This document shows positions 1 to 13,400 of a DNA stretch of 64,000 nt, one piece after another (position 1 is the first letter of the stretch; each line of letters opens with the position of its first letter). The stretch comes from Watersipora subatra (Eukaryota > Bryozoa > Gymnolaemata > Cheilostomatida > Watersiporidae), in assembly GCF_963576615.1 (NCBI RefSeq), contig NC_088708.1, forward strand, positions 6,076,001 through 6,140,000. The letters run 5' to 3'. A model generated the notes under the pieces. The model searched no databases. It saw only the letters and a program-made list of their open reading frames with translations, and was not told where the DNA came from. The translations under genes and the position numbers were made by a program.

Positions 1-292
1 GGGATGCACTGTACCTCGCTAGATCTATATAAAGCACTTTGGTTAAACTATCAATTAACGATTAACGCTTTTAGTATCTCCGTATAACAGCAGGAGTTAA
101 CTCCTTTGTCATCGGTTAACACTCTTGTATAACAATATCAATTAACACTCTTAGCGTAACAGTGTGAAGGATTGTTATATGAAAATATGGTTACTTCTCA
201 GAGTAGGTAAATACAGCACATTTGCCTATCCTTGGAACCTCATCTGCCCGTTGTATGTAAGGCTTATCAGAACTAACAAAAACACCAAAGTA

Positions 293-1410
293 CAGTCAAA
301 CATGGATAACTCGAACTTCATGGGACCGAGCAAAAGTGTTCGAGTTATCAGAGCATTCAAGTTATCAGAGCACTGTCACAAGTCCATATATTTACTTATT
401 TATTAGTAGATACATGTACATATACAAACTATAATATAAATCAAAAGCACAAATGGCTTGTTTCAAATTAAATGCTTCTAATGTAAAGTTTAAAACGTTT
501 TCATGAAAAAGTATAGAGATTTTTCTATCACTTGAGATTGGTTTGTTGTTTGAGGTGATGTTATTGCCAGGACGTTTTTCAGATTGACATTGGCAAAACT
601 TGATCGTTGTTGAAATGCTCAAAAGAAAAGACATTTTTTTCTTTTGGGGTTTTACCCACGATCAATTTTGCCGTTTCTTCTTGAAGTTTATGCAGATTAC
701 CTTACTTTACCTGGGATTCGTTAAGAGCAGCACTCCGAGGCAGTTCAATTAGAAGTTTTACGAGGTTTTACGGTACATTCTATATCACTCACGCTTTTTT
801 AATAGATACTTATTGAATGTACACACGTATTCTGTGTTTAGGTCAAACGATGAATAGTTTTTTGTAGCTCAGACAACGTATACGTTTAATTACACCAATT
901 TTAAGACGTTTTAAACATTCAACATTCCGACGTTGATTCAACACGGAGTCAACGTCGGAAAACTTCATCACGGGCTAGCCGGGTCACGCACTCAAGGATT
1001 ATCGCCACGCACATACAAAACAACATGCGATTTTTGTTTTGTATGTGCGTGGCGAAAATCCTTGCGCGCGTGACCCGGCTAGCCCGTGCTATTCATCGTA
1101 TCGCAGTATAAATCAATTTTTACCAAACTTTTAGAAAAGTCGTTGACAAAAATATTTTGCCGATGGTGGTAATAACGACGCTTATGAATTACGAAAAGAT
1201 GAAGTTTACCTCTATGGCTTTGAATAGAGTGATTTTCTAAAGCGATAACAACCGTTTCGGTAGCCGTTGGGCAAAAAAACAGTTCGAATTAACAGTGTTG
1301 AGTTCGAGTTATCTATAGCAATTTATCATTACGTGGGAACGGACCAAAGGAAATGTTCGAATTAACCATGTGTTCGAGCTATCCGTGGACGAGTTATCCA
1401 TGTTTGACTG
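293..1410. mobile_element. Pogo/Tigger-type MITE, copy 1
   Basis: Ends are CAGTCAAACATGGATAACTC at 293 and the complement ending at 1410, each flanked by TA, the usual Tc1/mariner/pogo target. There are further subterminal copies of the GAGTTATC motif. No transposase is seen. The interior carries the 450-620 core shared with other elements here and a foldback hairpin at 925-1088 that may be a later insertion. A second copy occurs in reverse orientation from 11020. Confidence 0.85.
925..1088. repeat. Two adjacent hairpins, one with about 50-bp arms
   Basis: The first is TTCCGACGTTGA...TCAACGTCGGAA (about 925-960). The second runs 969-1088, with CACGGGCTAGCCGGGTCACG pairing to its complement at the far end; the inner arm continues through GTGCGTGGCGA and ends near TTTTGTATG. 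Pairing is almost perfect around a short loop. This is a foldback element or cruciform-forming insertion; the GC-rich arms contrast with the AT-rich surroundings. Confidence 0.9.
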
Positions 1411-3595
1411 TAGTTCCAAATGTCTAAAGATGTTAGGAAGTAGATGCAACCAGTAGAACACACTAGTTAAATCGGTTAAGATAAGGTATTTCAACATTGC
1501 GTTGTTTGTGCTCTGTTGCGGTCAGTTGGCGCACAAGCAGGACTGCGTCGTGAGTTCTTTTAAGAGGAAATACTCAGCCCTTTCAATCTAACATCAAACC
1601 TTTCCAGCATATCAGACAGTTTGTTATCACACCTAAAGTTGATCTCTAATTGTTATACTTCCAAAAGCCTAATTGGTTCCACTGCCTTTTTCCTACTCCA
1701 GTGGTCTGCTATATCACGCATTGGTGATGTTTACGTGGGACATGATCTCATCCTTACAGGGGCTGCCTAACCCAAGGTTTATGACCGTCTATTTATTACT
1801 GTCAGAATCTTCAATTCATTCGCACTGACGTCAGCTTGAGCCTCAAGTTTTCAATTCATATTATCTCATATAAATTGCATAATATGAGATAATAGCTAGC
1901 GGATAGCTAGGGGGCTCAAGGTCTCTTTTGAATATAAAATATATTGGTCAAGATTTTATCTTGTTAGACGAATGTGTTTTTTTCTCTCATCGTGTCTACC
2001 GTTTGTTTGGGCATAGCTATTTACCTCATCTAGTTGTTCAACATTGATACGTGCTCTGATACAAAGGCTGCGATGAAGACCTACCTACAGTCTATTCACC
2101 TCGCATGTCATTCGTAAAAAGATTTTTGTTTACAGAAAACAATTTTAGCGTCAGAGGATTGCGTGACAACGTTTAATTGCTGCCTATTATTTATGGAAAT
2201 GCTTATTGACTGCTACCTGTGAAGTGTTTCTGTGAGCGACTTACGGAATTCATCCACTGCGCACTAATTGTATCTAATAACAGTTGGACGAATATTGACC
2301 CACAGCTCAAAGTTTCATCATGAAATGAGAGGTCATTGTATCTGTAGCCCATCAAGTCTTCCAATTCTAAGGAAGTGTATGAAATCAGCTAGACTAGGTG
2401 ACCGTTGTGCGATGATATAGGAGATAGGGTTATTATTTTTGTTCTCTATTTGTACTGTTGTAGTATCGTAGCTCAGCAAGTGAAGGATTTATCAGAGGAC
2501 GAGTGCTGTATTGTGTCACTCTATGAAAATGCATCGGAACTCTCAGTTCAGGTGATTACGCCTTCACTATTTACCGCTGTCCCACATTCTCACTGTATGC
2601 ACACGCTTTCTCCCTTTATGCAGATCGGCAAAGAAGGAATGCACTCGCTTTTGCAAACACCCCATGTAGCAGGTTGACTGAACTTTTTTGACAGGAATGT
2701 TTATTCTCTCTAAAACCTTTAATGCTCAATCGGTGAGGTAGATTTGTGCAGTCATTGTTATTCCAAGAATTTTACTACTGAAATTGCTGTGAGAGCCTGT
2801 ACCATGAAGTAGAGCTCTTCAATATAGGATGCGCTCAAAGGGTGTCTATTGATGTCTAGGAATGTTTCGGAAATGTTTATACTTGTACGCATGTAAGTTG
2901 TAAGATAACTAGAGAAATTTATGAGCTAAAGATCTGTGGTCAATAAAATAGCAAGAAAAGGGAAAATTATTTTTAATTCATTTTAACAGACTCCAAACAC
3001 TGTAGGCATTGAGTTGTACGCTGTTAATTTTTTAGGTTGCATAAATGCAGTTTGTTGAAAGGTGGCTTTTTGATGTAGAATTCAAACGTTATCATGATTT
3101 TTGTTATAGAAAGAATAATAGTGTGCGTTTTAAAGGCTTTTCTCCCATGATAAAGTAACTGGTAATTTATTGAAATAAGTCAACTATAAGAACGCTTCTA
3201 GTCAGGTCTCTTGGCAGAACTTGAAAGCTGGGAGCCACTATGTATTAGAATGGTTGTGGTTGGTAAGCTAATGAGTAATTGGAGTGAACATTATATAGTC
3301 CATTAAAAGGCAAGATAGCCTATAGCCTAAATTGTTTTACAACGTGAAAGAATATTTTCCAACAATCAATCACAAGAAAATTGTGAAAACTAAAAATTTT
3401 AAACACTGTAAACAGTCGGCACAATGTTTTTATTATTTGCCTGTTAGGTGAAAGTTTATATTTTGGTTTTGCAGCTTAGAGTGTGAATGGCGTGCTGTAC
3501 TACGCAGTAGCCCTAGAGCCTCCACGCTAGACTGTTAATACAGTTAGTCTTATAGATGTTTAGAATGTATTAGTTGGCTGACACACTCAGCCTTT
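1411..3595. other. Upstream DNA without a recognised gene
   Basis: AT-rich sequence before the grainyhead exons. It contains a small perfect hairpin at 1861-1892 (TTATCTCATAT / ATATGAGATAA). An open stretch at 2405-2677 resembles nothing I recognise. The grainyhead promoter and 5' exon could lie here, but no element can be supported. Confidence 0.5.
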
Positions 3596-3596
3596 T

Positions 3597-4032
3597 AAAG
3601 GTTTACTTGCAACAAAATTTTAGTTCCTTTTATCAGAAAGTATCAGTATTTTTCTATCATTTGCGATTGCTTTTGATGTTTGAGGTGATTCGACTGCCAG
3701 GATGTTTCTAGATTAAATCAACAAATATTAATCACGATTAAAATGCTCATATCAAGTGAAAGTGTGATTATGTCGTATATAGTCGCTAAGAGATCGACAG
3801 AATAGAGAGGAATAACGCTGCAACTTGAACGCAATAGCCGATAGCAACTAGTGACGTCATTTCGTATATATTTTTCTTCTGAGCATTTAAATCTCGATCA
3901 AGTTTTATCAATTTTAATCTTGAAACATCCTGGCAGTCAAAACACCTCAAACATCAAAAACAATCTCAAATGATAAAAAATACTGATACTTTCCGATAAA
4001 ATCAACTAAAATTTGGTGTAAGTTCATTTTCA
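3597..4032. repeat. Inverted-repeat MITE
   Basis: The left half (about 3597-3740) is mirrored by 3895-4032. Shared blocks include AAATTTTAGTT, AAGTATCAGTATTTTT, TTTGATGTTTGAGGTG and GACTGCCAGGATGTTTC. Its core is related to the interiors of the elements at 293-1410, 10947-11725 and 17912-19923. Confidence 0.8.
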
Positions 4033-4418
4033 ACAGAGAACTTGGCTAGGCTATGCTCGAACAGTGCAAGGCTGAGAGTGATGATTAAGTCCCAAGCGCT
4101 GGTAAGATCGCTGTGTGACGTGTCGGAAGGGATTCGGTCAGATGAATTCTGTGCGGAGCTGCTAGTTACAGAGAAATAGGAGTCATGAGGGAATAGAAGT
4201 TTTAGTTTGATTTATCAACATTTTAGACTCTATAATAAAGTAGACGATGTCTCTTGATCCTAAAGTAGAGCATTTACTTTGTTAGGACGACTCTTTTTGT
4301 TTCAATGAACGTTTGTCTTTGACTGAAACTATTCTTTGCGGTAGTAATAGTTGTCACCGAAAGGACGCAGTAAATTACCTGGCTAGCAGTTAAAAAAGTC
4401 AAATGCGGACATTTGTAG

Positions 4419-7400
4419 GAGCCAGAGACGGCCAGCTCCGACCTGCTGGGGGACTCTCTTAGCATAGAAGACTTGCTCATGGCGGAAGATCGAGAAGCAA
4501 CTGAGAAGATTTTTACAGATTATTTTGACAGTGACCCTGCTGGTGTGGCGTGTCTTTCTAGCGAAGAATCGGAGTTGTCGTCAACCTTTTCCGACATAAA
4601 AGATAAAGTCAACAATGAGTCAAATCCTGCATCTGTATCGGTACGCACTAGATCCATGACAACAGTGATTGCGCTTGGATGAAGTCTTTATATGATTATA
4701 CAAAGCCTCACCTTACTAATTGCTATTTGTATTGCTTCTTATATTTTGTGATCAGGTGCTCATCTGAGTAAAATTATATATCATATGAAACAATTGCAGG
4801 CAGTGGACACCAAGCTTGTCAGAGGCGAGCCTGAAGATGCAGTACTTAAGACCGAACCAGAAAGCCCTCCAATTGCATCAACTGTAGTGGACTCAGCACT
4901 GCCTGTGAGCCAAATGCCCCAGACTTCACCTTCCATGCCTTTGGTCACTGTTAAACAACAGTATCAGCTTCAGCAGAATATTCCAACTAATCACCCTCAA
5001 TATATGTACCCTCTAGCTCCGCCTCCTCACGCTCTCTTCGCCCAGGCTGCCCCGCCTATGCCTTATGCCATGGCTCCACGGTTTTTACACCCTATGGTTG
5101 TAGAGACAAGCACGGGACACTTGCACCTTCAGCCATTTATTAGCCAAGATGGACAGATAGGAATAACACCGGTGACACCTTGTCATCCACAGATGCAGGC
5201 TATTCCTCCAGTTCCTGTGGATATGCACTGGAGTCGGCCTTGCTATCCAAATGCTAGTGCAAATGGTATCACAGGTTTCGAGGCGATGCAGATGGCACCC
5301 CAGCAAGCCATGTATCTACCTCCCAAAGACATGCTGCAACAGTATGCACCCCAATATGTTGGCGGTGCGCAGCACACGGCTGCCACCTCACAAACAGCCA
5401 CTGCATTCCAGAACAGCAACACAATATCCAAATCACATAACCAGCAGTCATGCGCACAGTCTAGGGATGACAATCATGCTAAAACATGCTCACAAGATTG
5501 CTCTAATCTTCCTTCTCAAAGCGATCAGTTATCTAAAACAGCAAAGGACTCTCACAAAACGAATACATTGCAGAAAGCCTGTGCACTATCAAATATTCCA
5601 ATGGTTTCTGCGTCTAAATCTGATCAAGCAGCATTCCCTACGGCAGCAAGTCTTTTTCTGAAATCTCCAGATAGCGGCTTCGGGGAGGGGCAAGTGGAGC
5701 CCGTTTTAACGGAGTGTGAGGTAATCCATGACCTTAGTCTAATTGCATACATCGGATGTCTTAATTCACTGACTGTAAGCTCAGTTCCTAATGTTATAAA
5801 CCATTGGCACATTTCATATAGGTGAGTGGAAGCAGCCCGAGTTCTCCAACCACTAGCTCGCAGCGCATGAAAAGACGTCGTAGCTCTATGTGCAGCCATT
5901 CACGACAATCTAAGGCTACTAACAATGAAGCGGCGATCAGCTTCAGAAAAAGGTGCGTGAAATTTTCTTAGAATGAAAGCGTTTTGTTGTTTGCTTTCAA
6001 AACTATTAACAGAGCTTAAAGCTTTTATTTTCTACTTTTCTATGAATGAGTCGGCTAATCGGAACTCCGCCTACGCATTGTTGTTAGCGTGTATAGAGTT
6101 CCATTTCTCACGCATTCCAGTCTTTCAAGTCTTGTAGGTGGAGAGATAGCAGACTGCATAAGAGATGGGCTGTTGTGCAAGAGCAAAAATATTAAATTGT
6201 TTCGAGCTTAGCTCATGTGTTTCATGTTGCAGGGAGAATGATGCCACTGGCTATGAGATATTTATGGATGTCGCAACATCATGCAGCGCTAAGTTAGATG
6301 AGGACCGAATGACCTATCTGAACAAAGGTGACTTGATGCGTGGATACTCCAGAATGTTCTACAAGCTCTCTTGTGACTTGTCTTTCTTTTTTGACTTGTC
6401 ACATTATACTTTAGTGCTTTTCTCTCTTTTGTAGGTCAACTTTACACGCTTGTCATTCGAAACACTCTCCCTCTTTCGCACCGGAGCACGTTTGTTAAGG
6501 TATCTTTCTTTGTTGTTAACCACCTTGTGTATCATGCGGACAGAATCGTTCCATGATGCTAAACTAACATGGCCCTACGTTTTTATAGCTTTATGCTGTC
6601 AACTGACCTACTTCTTTGCGTCGATATGCTATAGTGATGTTTCACTACAAATACCAATTTATGATCAATTATTCAATACAGTCGATCCTCAACAAACAGT
6701 GTTTAATTCCATCTGAGATCATTGTTGAAGCGAATATTCTGATAAAAATACACTGTAATTCATTTATTTGGTTCCATAGCCCAAACACCTAGAGTAATTC
6801 TTGAATTGGTACTGCATGTAATACCGTTGTATTAGACTATGTAAGTAAAAAAAAATCAATAAAAAGATGGTTTAGTGTTTCCATGTTACCGGAATTTCAT
6901 GCTCGACGATTTGTCGGTTTGAAGATGGAAATACCCGATTTGCTAATCTTACTAATTTACTTTCAGGTGAAGTTTAAAGTAACTTAATTGATTTGCTATT
7001 GTTATTTTATTTTTTTCTGCCTGTTTATTTTTACTCATGAAACTGTTTCAGCAAACTTTGAGTTTCACATACTGAAAATTGCTTCTGGTATAGAGTGAAG
7101 TAACTGCTCAGACATTACATCACATGGGGGGAATTCTTATAAATAAAGGTGTGAATGTACATACCTTTTTCGTGGTGTTGCGAGTTTGATTTTCTCACTG
7201 TGGCACTGCAGTGCCTTTGCTATATTCCCTGCTTTATAAACCATCACTAAAAGTGCCTATCGCCTGTCTATTAGTCGGTGATGACTCTGAGGTTCCGGGA
7301 TGAGAGCAATAGAGAGACTGTCTCAAAGAACTGGTATTACTGGAGCACCAGGCAGGAGGACTCAAATCCAAAAGCCCTCGAGCTTGGTAGGTTACTTACG

Positions 7401-10400
7401 CTGAAGCACTAAAAGCTTTTGCAATGGAAAGGACAACCTCGTCTGCGAGATCTTTACGAAAATATCAATGCAGTAGAACTTTAGTCTGGGTTCCCCGCCT
7501 GCGGAGACCACAGATTAAAGTGAGCTAAGCAGCCTTTTCAAAGCACAGTCTTTGCCCCTAAATTTTACAAATGAAATATTTTTCATATAGAGTTGTTGGA
7601 GATTAATGTAAATCATCAGTATAATGTACTCTCTATTCTTCCTAGTTTGTGTTCCATCATTTATCTGAATGTAATGACGTTGTAGGCTTGAAGGATGCAG
7701 AAGGTATTGTTGAGAATTCACTGACGTACAACGGAATTAATTCTCTTACATTCTCATGGCTGCCTCAGGAATGTGTCAAGGTATATACCGCTACATTCTG
7801 CTCTTATCTTCCCTTAGATGAATTGACCTGAATAGTCCAGCGACTGTCTAGTACCGAATAGCTGCACTTGAATTTCATGGTTGTTTAATCATAGGAGACT
7901 ATGAGCCTCAAGTTCATGGTTGTATAATCCTTGGATACTATGACTCTCAAGATGAGCCGACTACATATAATAGTTAATACACTCAGGTTTCTTTACTTAT
8001 TTTTCACGTTTGGTGCATTGTGGGATAGATTATCTTATCATAGCTCGTTCAATAACAACTCTTCGTCAATTAGTAGCCACAAGCATGCGCATCCATATGC
8101 TATAAATTTGATGATGTTTAGAACTAAATGTTTTTACTTTTATACATTATCTTATTTTTTATATTATCTTATCTTTGTTTATCTTTGCTCATCTATGCTC
8201 ACCGGCTAGACACGTGTGCTCGATTTGCTTATTAATCCAGTTGATTTTTTAAACTAACAGAGAATTAATTTTACCGCAAAATTAGTGAAAGAATTCTACA
8301 TGTTTGTGAAATTCTATGCAGACTTTGTAGAACTGCATAAACGTTTTTATGAATTTTTTTATAGTTTTATACTTGCTTTGGTAACTCTTTGAAAAGCTAA
8401 AGCCTCTATGTATAGACATATCAGAGCTTTATGTATAGACACATCAGAGCTCTATGTATAGACCCATCAGAGCTCTATGTATAGACATAACAGAGCTCTA
8501 TGTATAGACACATCAGAGCTCTATGTGTAGACATATCAGAGCTTTATGTATAAACACATCAGAGCTCTATGTATAGACATAACAGAACTCTATGTATAGA
8601 CACATCAGAGCTCTATGTATAGACATATCAGAGCTCTATGTATAGACACATCAGAGCTTTATGTATAGACATATCAGAGCTTTATGTATAGACATATCAG
8701 AGCTCAATGTATAGACATATCAGAGCTCAATGCATAGACACATGGAATTGCTAATGTAAGTATATTTTTGCTGCAGGTACAGTTTGCTGTGCATTGTCTA
8801 AGCACTGACTTCACGAGTCAAAAAGGTGTGAAGGGACTGCCCCTGCATATACAAGTCGACACATACGATGATATCAATGCATCCAATAATCTGCCAGTGC
8901 ACAGGGCCTACGCTCAAATCAAAATCTTTTGTGACAAGGTAATAGCTCAGTCCCTCACAATAGCTCAGCCCCCTTATGACATCATCTATTTTGGCTGTAG
9001 ATAACATCACATATTTTTTCTGTGTGCAGCCATAGAAGTCAACAATGTCACATGACCTGCTTCGCTATATTCTTTTCTAGAGCTCAAATACATTACATTT
9101 TATATTGTTGTTGTACACGATTACAGAGATCATGGCATCACAATGTAGAACTCATTGTGCTACCTGTACATATATATATCTATATAGATAGCAATGTCTG
9201 TGCACGGTACACGTGTAGGCATTATGTGGAGCGGACATAGCGATTATGCCTTGCATGATCTGACAACGCGGTAGCTGAATTAGTCGATATAGCGCATGGC
9301 GTATCAGTTCAGAGAGGTCAATATAACAAACCTTGAGGCAAGAAACAACATTCATTATATAGGAACATAGGGCAGCTGTCGTAAACATCTGAATTGCATC
9401 GATGAGAAAATTGGCCAGACAGACGCATTGAATAGCTTGTGTATTTTGGACCGCCCACTAAAATTGATTTAGTCTTTTGTTGTTGGCAGGGGGCTGAAAG
9501 AAAGGCTCGCGATGAAGAGAAAAGAAAGGACAAGTCAGTCAAGTCTACAGAAAATCCTGGTAAGCTAGTGACTAAGTGGCTAATATGTACAGTTATTTGG
9601 CGTACTCATTGATTGTACTGCTCTGAGTGCACAAATACCACGTGTGATGATATGTTAGTTCCTTTCTAATTGTCAAAATGGTAGGACAACTTCTCATGCA
9701 AATGAAAACAAGTGAGGTTTGTTATAATTACTATCAGTCATTTATTGAATTATCAAATTAGTTAAGAATAATCTGCCATAGGCAGGACCCTCATGTCTTC
9801 AACTTTTCCAATTGCTCGGATTAGTTTCCTTGGGATCATGCACTGAGATGGTTGTCCATTGCTTTTCTCAGGTTCTATGTCAGGGTTGTCTGGCAGGGCA
9901 GGGTTGTCTCCCCTTGCACTGGAGCAATGTAAAACTAGATGCCTCTCTTGACATCTCGTATCAGACCTTGAAACCATTGCCTTGCTGCTTGGCACTCCAG
10001 AGTGTTAACCACTGCGCTACCAATCTTTTAGACAGCTGCTGTTTTTATTATTGCACCAAGTTTATGTCGGATATTTTGATTAGGGGCGAAGCAAAGTGCA
10101 GAGCAGTACCATTCCGTCATGGAGAACACTCCTTTCTACTCATTGTCTGACCTGTTCACGGATGTCTTTATTTACAAACCGGCCAGCTTAACTACAGACA
10201 CATTCGATTTACCATTTAGAGAGTTGATGGCATCTAGTGACTCGCTTCTACTAGGAGATAACATTGTGCCAAGGTGAGCCAGGCATCATCATTAATGCAA
10301 GGTAGAGCTGTAAGGCCAGCAAAAAACTAATGAAGAATGTTCAGTCTGATTTGCTTGCTTTCTACAGATTCAACCCAAAGGTCTAAAGTAGACGTAGTTG

Positions 10401-13400
10401 TTAGAGCGTCCAGTCTTCATTGTACGTCTCATAGTTATAAATTTATGTAAAACATTAAATTTTACCAAGTTGTTATAACTCGTACATTTGTATTTGTGAT
10501 AAACTTTGTAGCATCATGGACAATGATACGCTTTTTCCACCTGGCCAAAAGAAAATGAAGTTGAATGAGACGGACAAAGGTAGGTACTTCGATATATCTT
10601 GCAATTAATATTTCCAAACTTAAACATTGGCCGAAGCTTCCGATCTTGAAAGCTTCTGCTGAGGGAAGCAGCCGACGATGTAGCTGAAATCATAAGCTAG
10701 CACTGAACATCTTCAATCATGCACAATTTGGCCAAGCCAAACTGAAGCGCCATTTATTCATACAATTCATCCTCGGTAAATTTTATATTCATTTTTTCTT
10801 AAAAGTTGATTCAATCATGATACAAAATGTGACAAATGAAATCATATGATAACCACATAGGGAATTCCTGAAACAAAATTAAATTTTTGAGTACATTCTG
10901 AACTCGTGTGGCCATTGCTTGCAAATTTTGGTTGTTTCAGTTGAGACAGGCCCGTATTCCCTTGGGCGGCTGGCCGGCTGAGCCGCCCCAACTTTTTAGG
11001 AATTTTCCGCGGCTAAGTACAGTCAAACTCGGATAACTCGCCCTCGGATAAAATGTAACATTTCATCTCGAACACGAGGTTAACTCGAATGGATTTGTTT
11101 GGTTCGTTCCCATGCAATGATAAATTGCTTCAAATAACTCGACCTCAACATCATTTACTCGAACAGTTATTTGCCCAATGGCTATGGAGACGGTTTTCAT
11201 TGCTGTAGAATATCACTTTATTCCAAGCCATAGAGACAAACATAAACTTTTAGTAGTTGTTAGGCGTCATTATTAGCATCATCAGTGGCAAAATATTCTT
11301 GTTAACGACTTTTATAAAGGTTTGCAAAAGGTCAAGTTTTACCAAACATCCGTTTGGCCATGTCCCATCGAAAGCGTGGAAACCCCCAGATGAACTTAAA
11401 ATAAAATACGCAAAATTGATCTTTGTTAAAACGCTTAAAAAAGTTGTCTTTTTTTCTGAACGTTTTAACTGCAATCAAGTTTTGCTTGTTGTTATCTAAA
11501 AACGTCCCGGCAGTCACATCATCTAAAACAAAACAAATCTTAAAAAATAGAAAAATGTTGATACTTTCTGATAAAATTTTTAAAACTTCACATGAGAGGC
11601 CCGGCTGAGGCCCTACATGAGAGAAACCTGTTGGGGGCTTACACCGCCCCCTCCACACCCCAGGACTTCATAACTAGTCGCCTAACATTAGCCGCCCCAA
11701 CTTGCAACCAGTGAATACAGGCCTGAGTTGAGATATACACTATTTGGACGCCCCAGTTTCTAGGGCGTGTGTTGATCCCCTTTAGGCTTATGTGGGGGAG
11801 TAGATGGATGTATTGCCCTTAACAGATAACTTTATCTCTAATAGTCCTCTTCACACATGAATTTCTCACCATATCTTATCTTTTGTCAATTAGCTTGTAG
11901 TAAGCGCAGCCACATGGCTCACATTTTAGAGTTTTATTGCCTGTCCACCTTCCTTTCTGCGAATTGAGAGCTGTTGCGATGAGCGCCGATGCAATAATTG
12001 CTATCGCGATGAGTGCTGTTGCGATGATATCGTTGCGATGAGCGCTGTTGCGATGAGAGCTGTTGCAATGAACGCTGTTGTGATGATATTTGGTGCAATG
12101 ATCTTTGTTGTGTTGAGCCCTGATGCGATGATCTTTGTTGCGATGAGCACTGATGCGATCAGCACTTTGCGATCAACGCTGTTGTGATGATATGTTTTGC
12201 GTAATTAAGCTAGATTTTATGTCTTTTAGTATTCATATATGTGCGAGAAGTTGATGACTCTGCATTTACAGCAATTCTATTGGAGACACCAACAGTCTTA
12301 GGACTTTGTACAGCTGTAAGTATCTGTTTGAACTGTAACGCTACTCCAAACTATCTATGTCAAGCTTTCTAGGTTATTTTGCTCTAAAACCTTGATTGAT
12401 CTCCTAGCTCTACAGTTAATGGCATGATAGAAGTGTTTCATATCCTTATAAAATAGGCTTCAAAATACTGAAATTTTGTACTATTCCAGATGATTATTCA
12501 CACTTATTTGCATCTCTCTATTTTTGGCGTTGAGTTTCTAATAAATTACTCATTTTTAACAGGCCAATACATGTACTCTATTTAAAGTTTTTTGTTTGAA
12601 ATTTGACACAAAATTTCAAAATTAAAAATTCATTCTTTACTTATATTTATGGTCACATTTTTCATGACACGAGTTTAGTAAAATTCAATTTCAACAAGCC
12701 ATCGCAAATCAAAATTACATGATATGACATTTAGAGATTTATTTGTAAAGTAGTAAAATACTAGTAATCCTACTTATCATGAAATGGATCATAAAAAAGT
12801 CCCACTCTTCACCATTCAAAATGTCATCACTAGAATTCTCTTCTGGAATGACATGTTTTTTTTTTCGAATTTAATGCTTTTTTCATAGTATTTGCCCACA
12901 AGCCCACACTTTGGTAATTCATTTGACACATCCACTACCGTCCATCCATCCTTATTTTTGTTCATGAATCACGATTCCTGACCAAAAGGTGTCTTGCGAC
13001 GTTGTTTTTCTGTTGAGATGTACGTGTTATCATAGGTAGCAGTTTCATTCTATTAGTAAGGTGGGCCAATACGATGTTGAAGTATTTTTTTTGTAGCTTG
13101 TGGTTTTCACTAGAACTGTCATCTCTCCTTCTTTTGTTAATTGTTGTACGTATTGCCGACAGCACAAAAAAACATTGGTGTTTTTGGCGATGGCGTTTTT
13201 GAATGCCATTTCTTCAGCTACGCATCGCTCGCCTCTGATGCCGACTGAACTATTGACGATCAAATGATTCAAGCCAGAGAAGGGGGTCAACTTGTATGGC
13301 AAGTACATGGCAAAAGCAGGATTTTTAAACCATACTTCAGATCTTGACTTATTCACCGGGTCCGATTATTGTACCACAACAGATTGAGTTTGAGACTTTC

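Noticed and set aside
2405..2677. 90-codon open stretch upstream of grainyhead
   Set aside because: No domain, unclear splice sites and no resemblance to a grainyhead N-terminus; kept only as unexplained open sequence.
5085..5473. Minus-strand open frames across the large grainyhead exon
   Set aside because: Shadows of the coding exon 4800-5720 in other frames.
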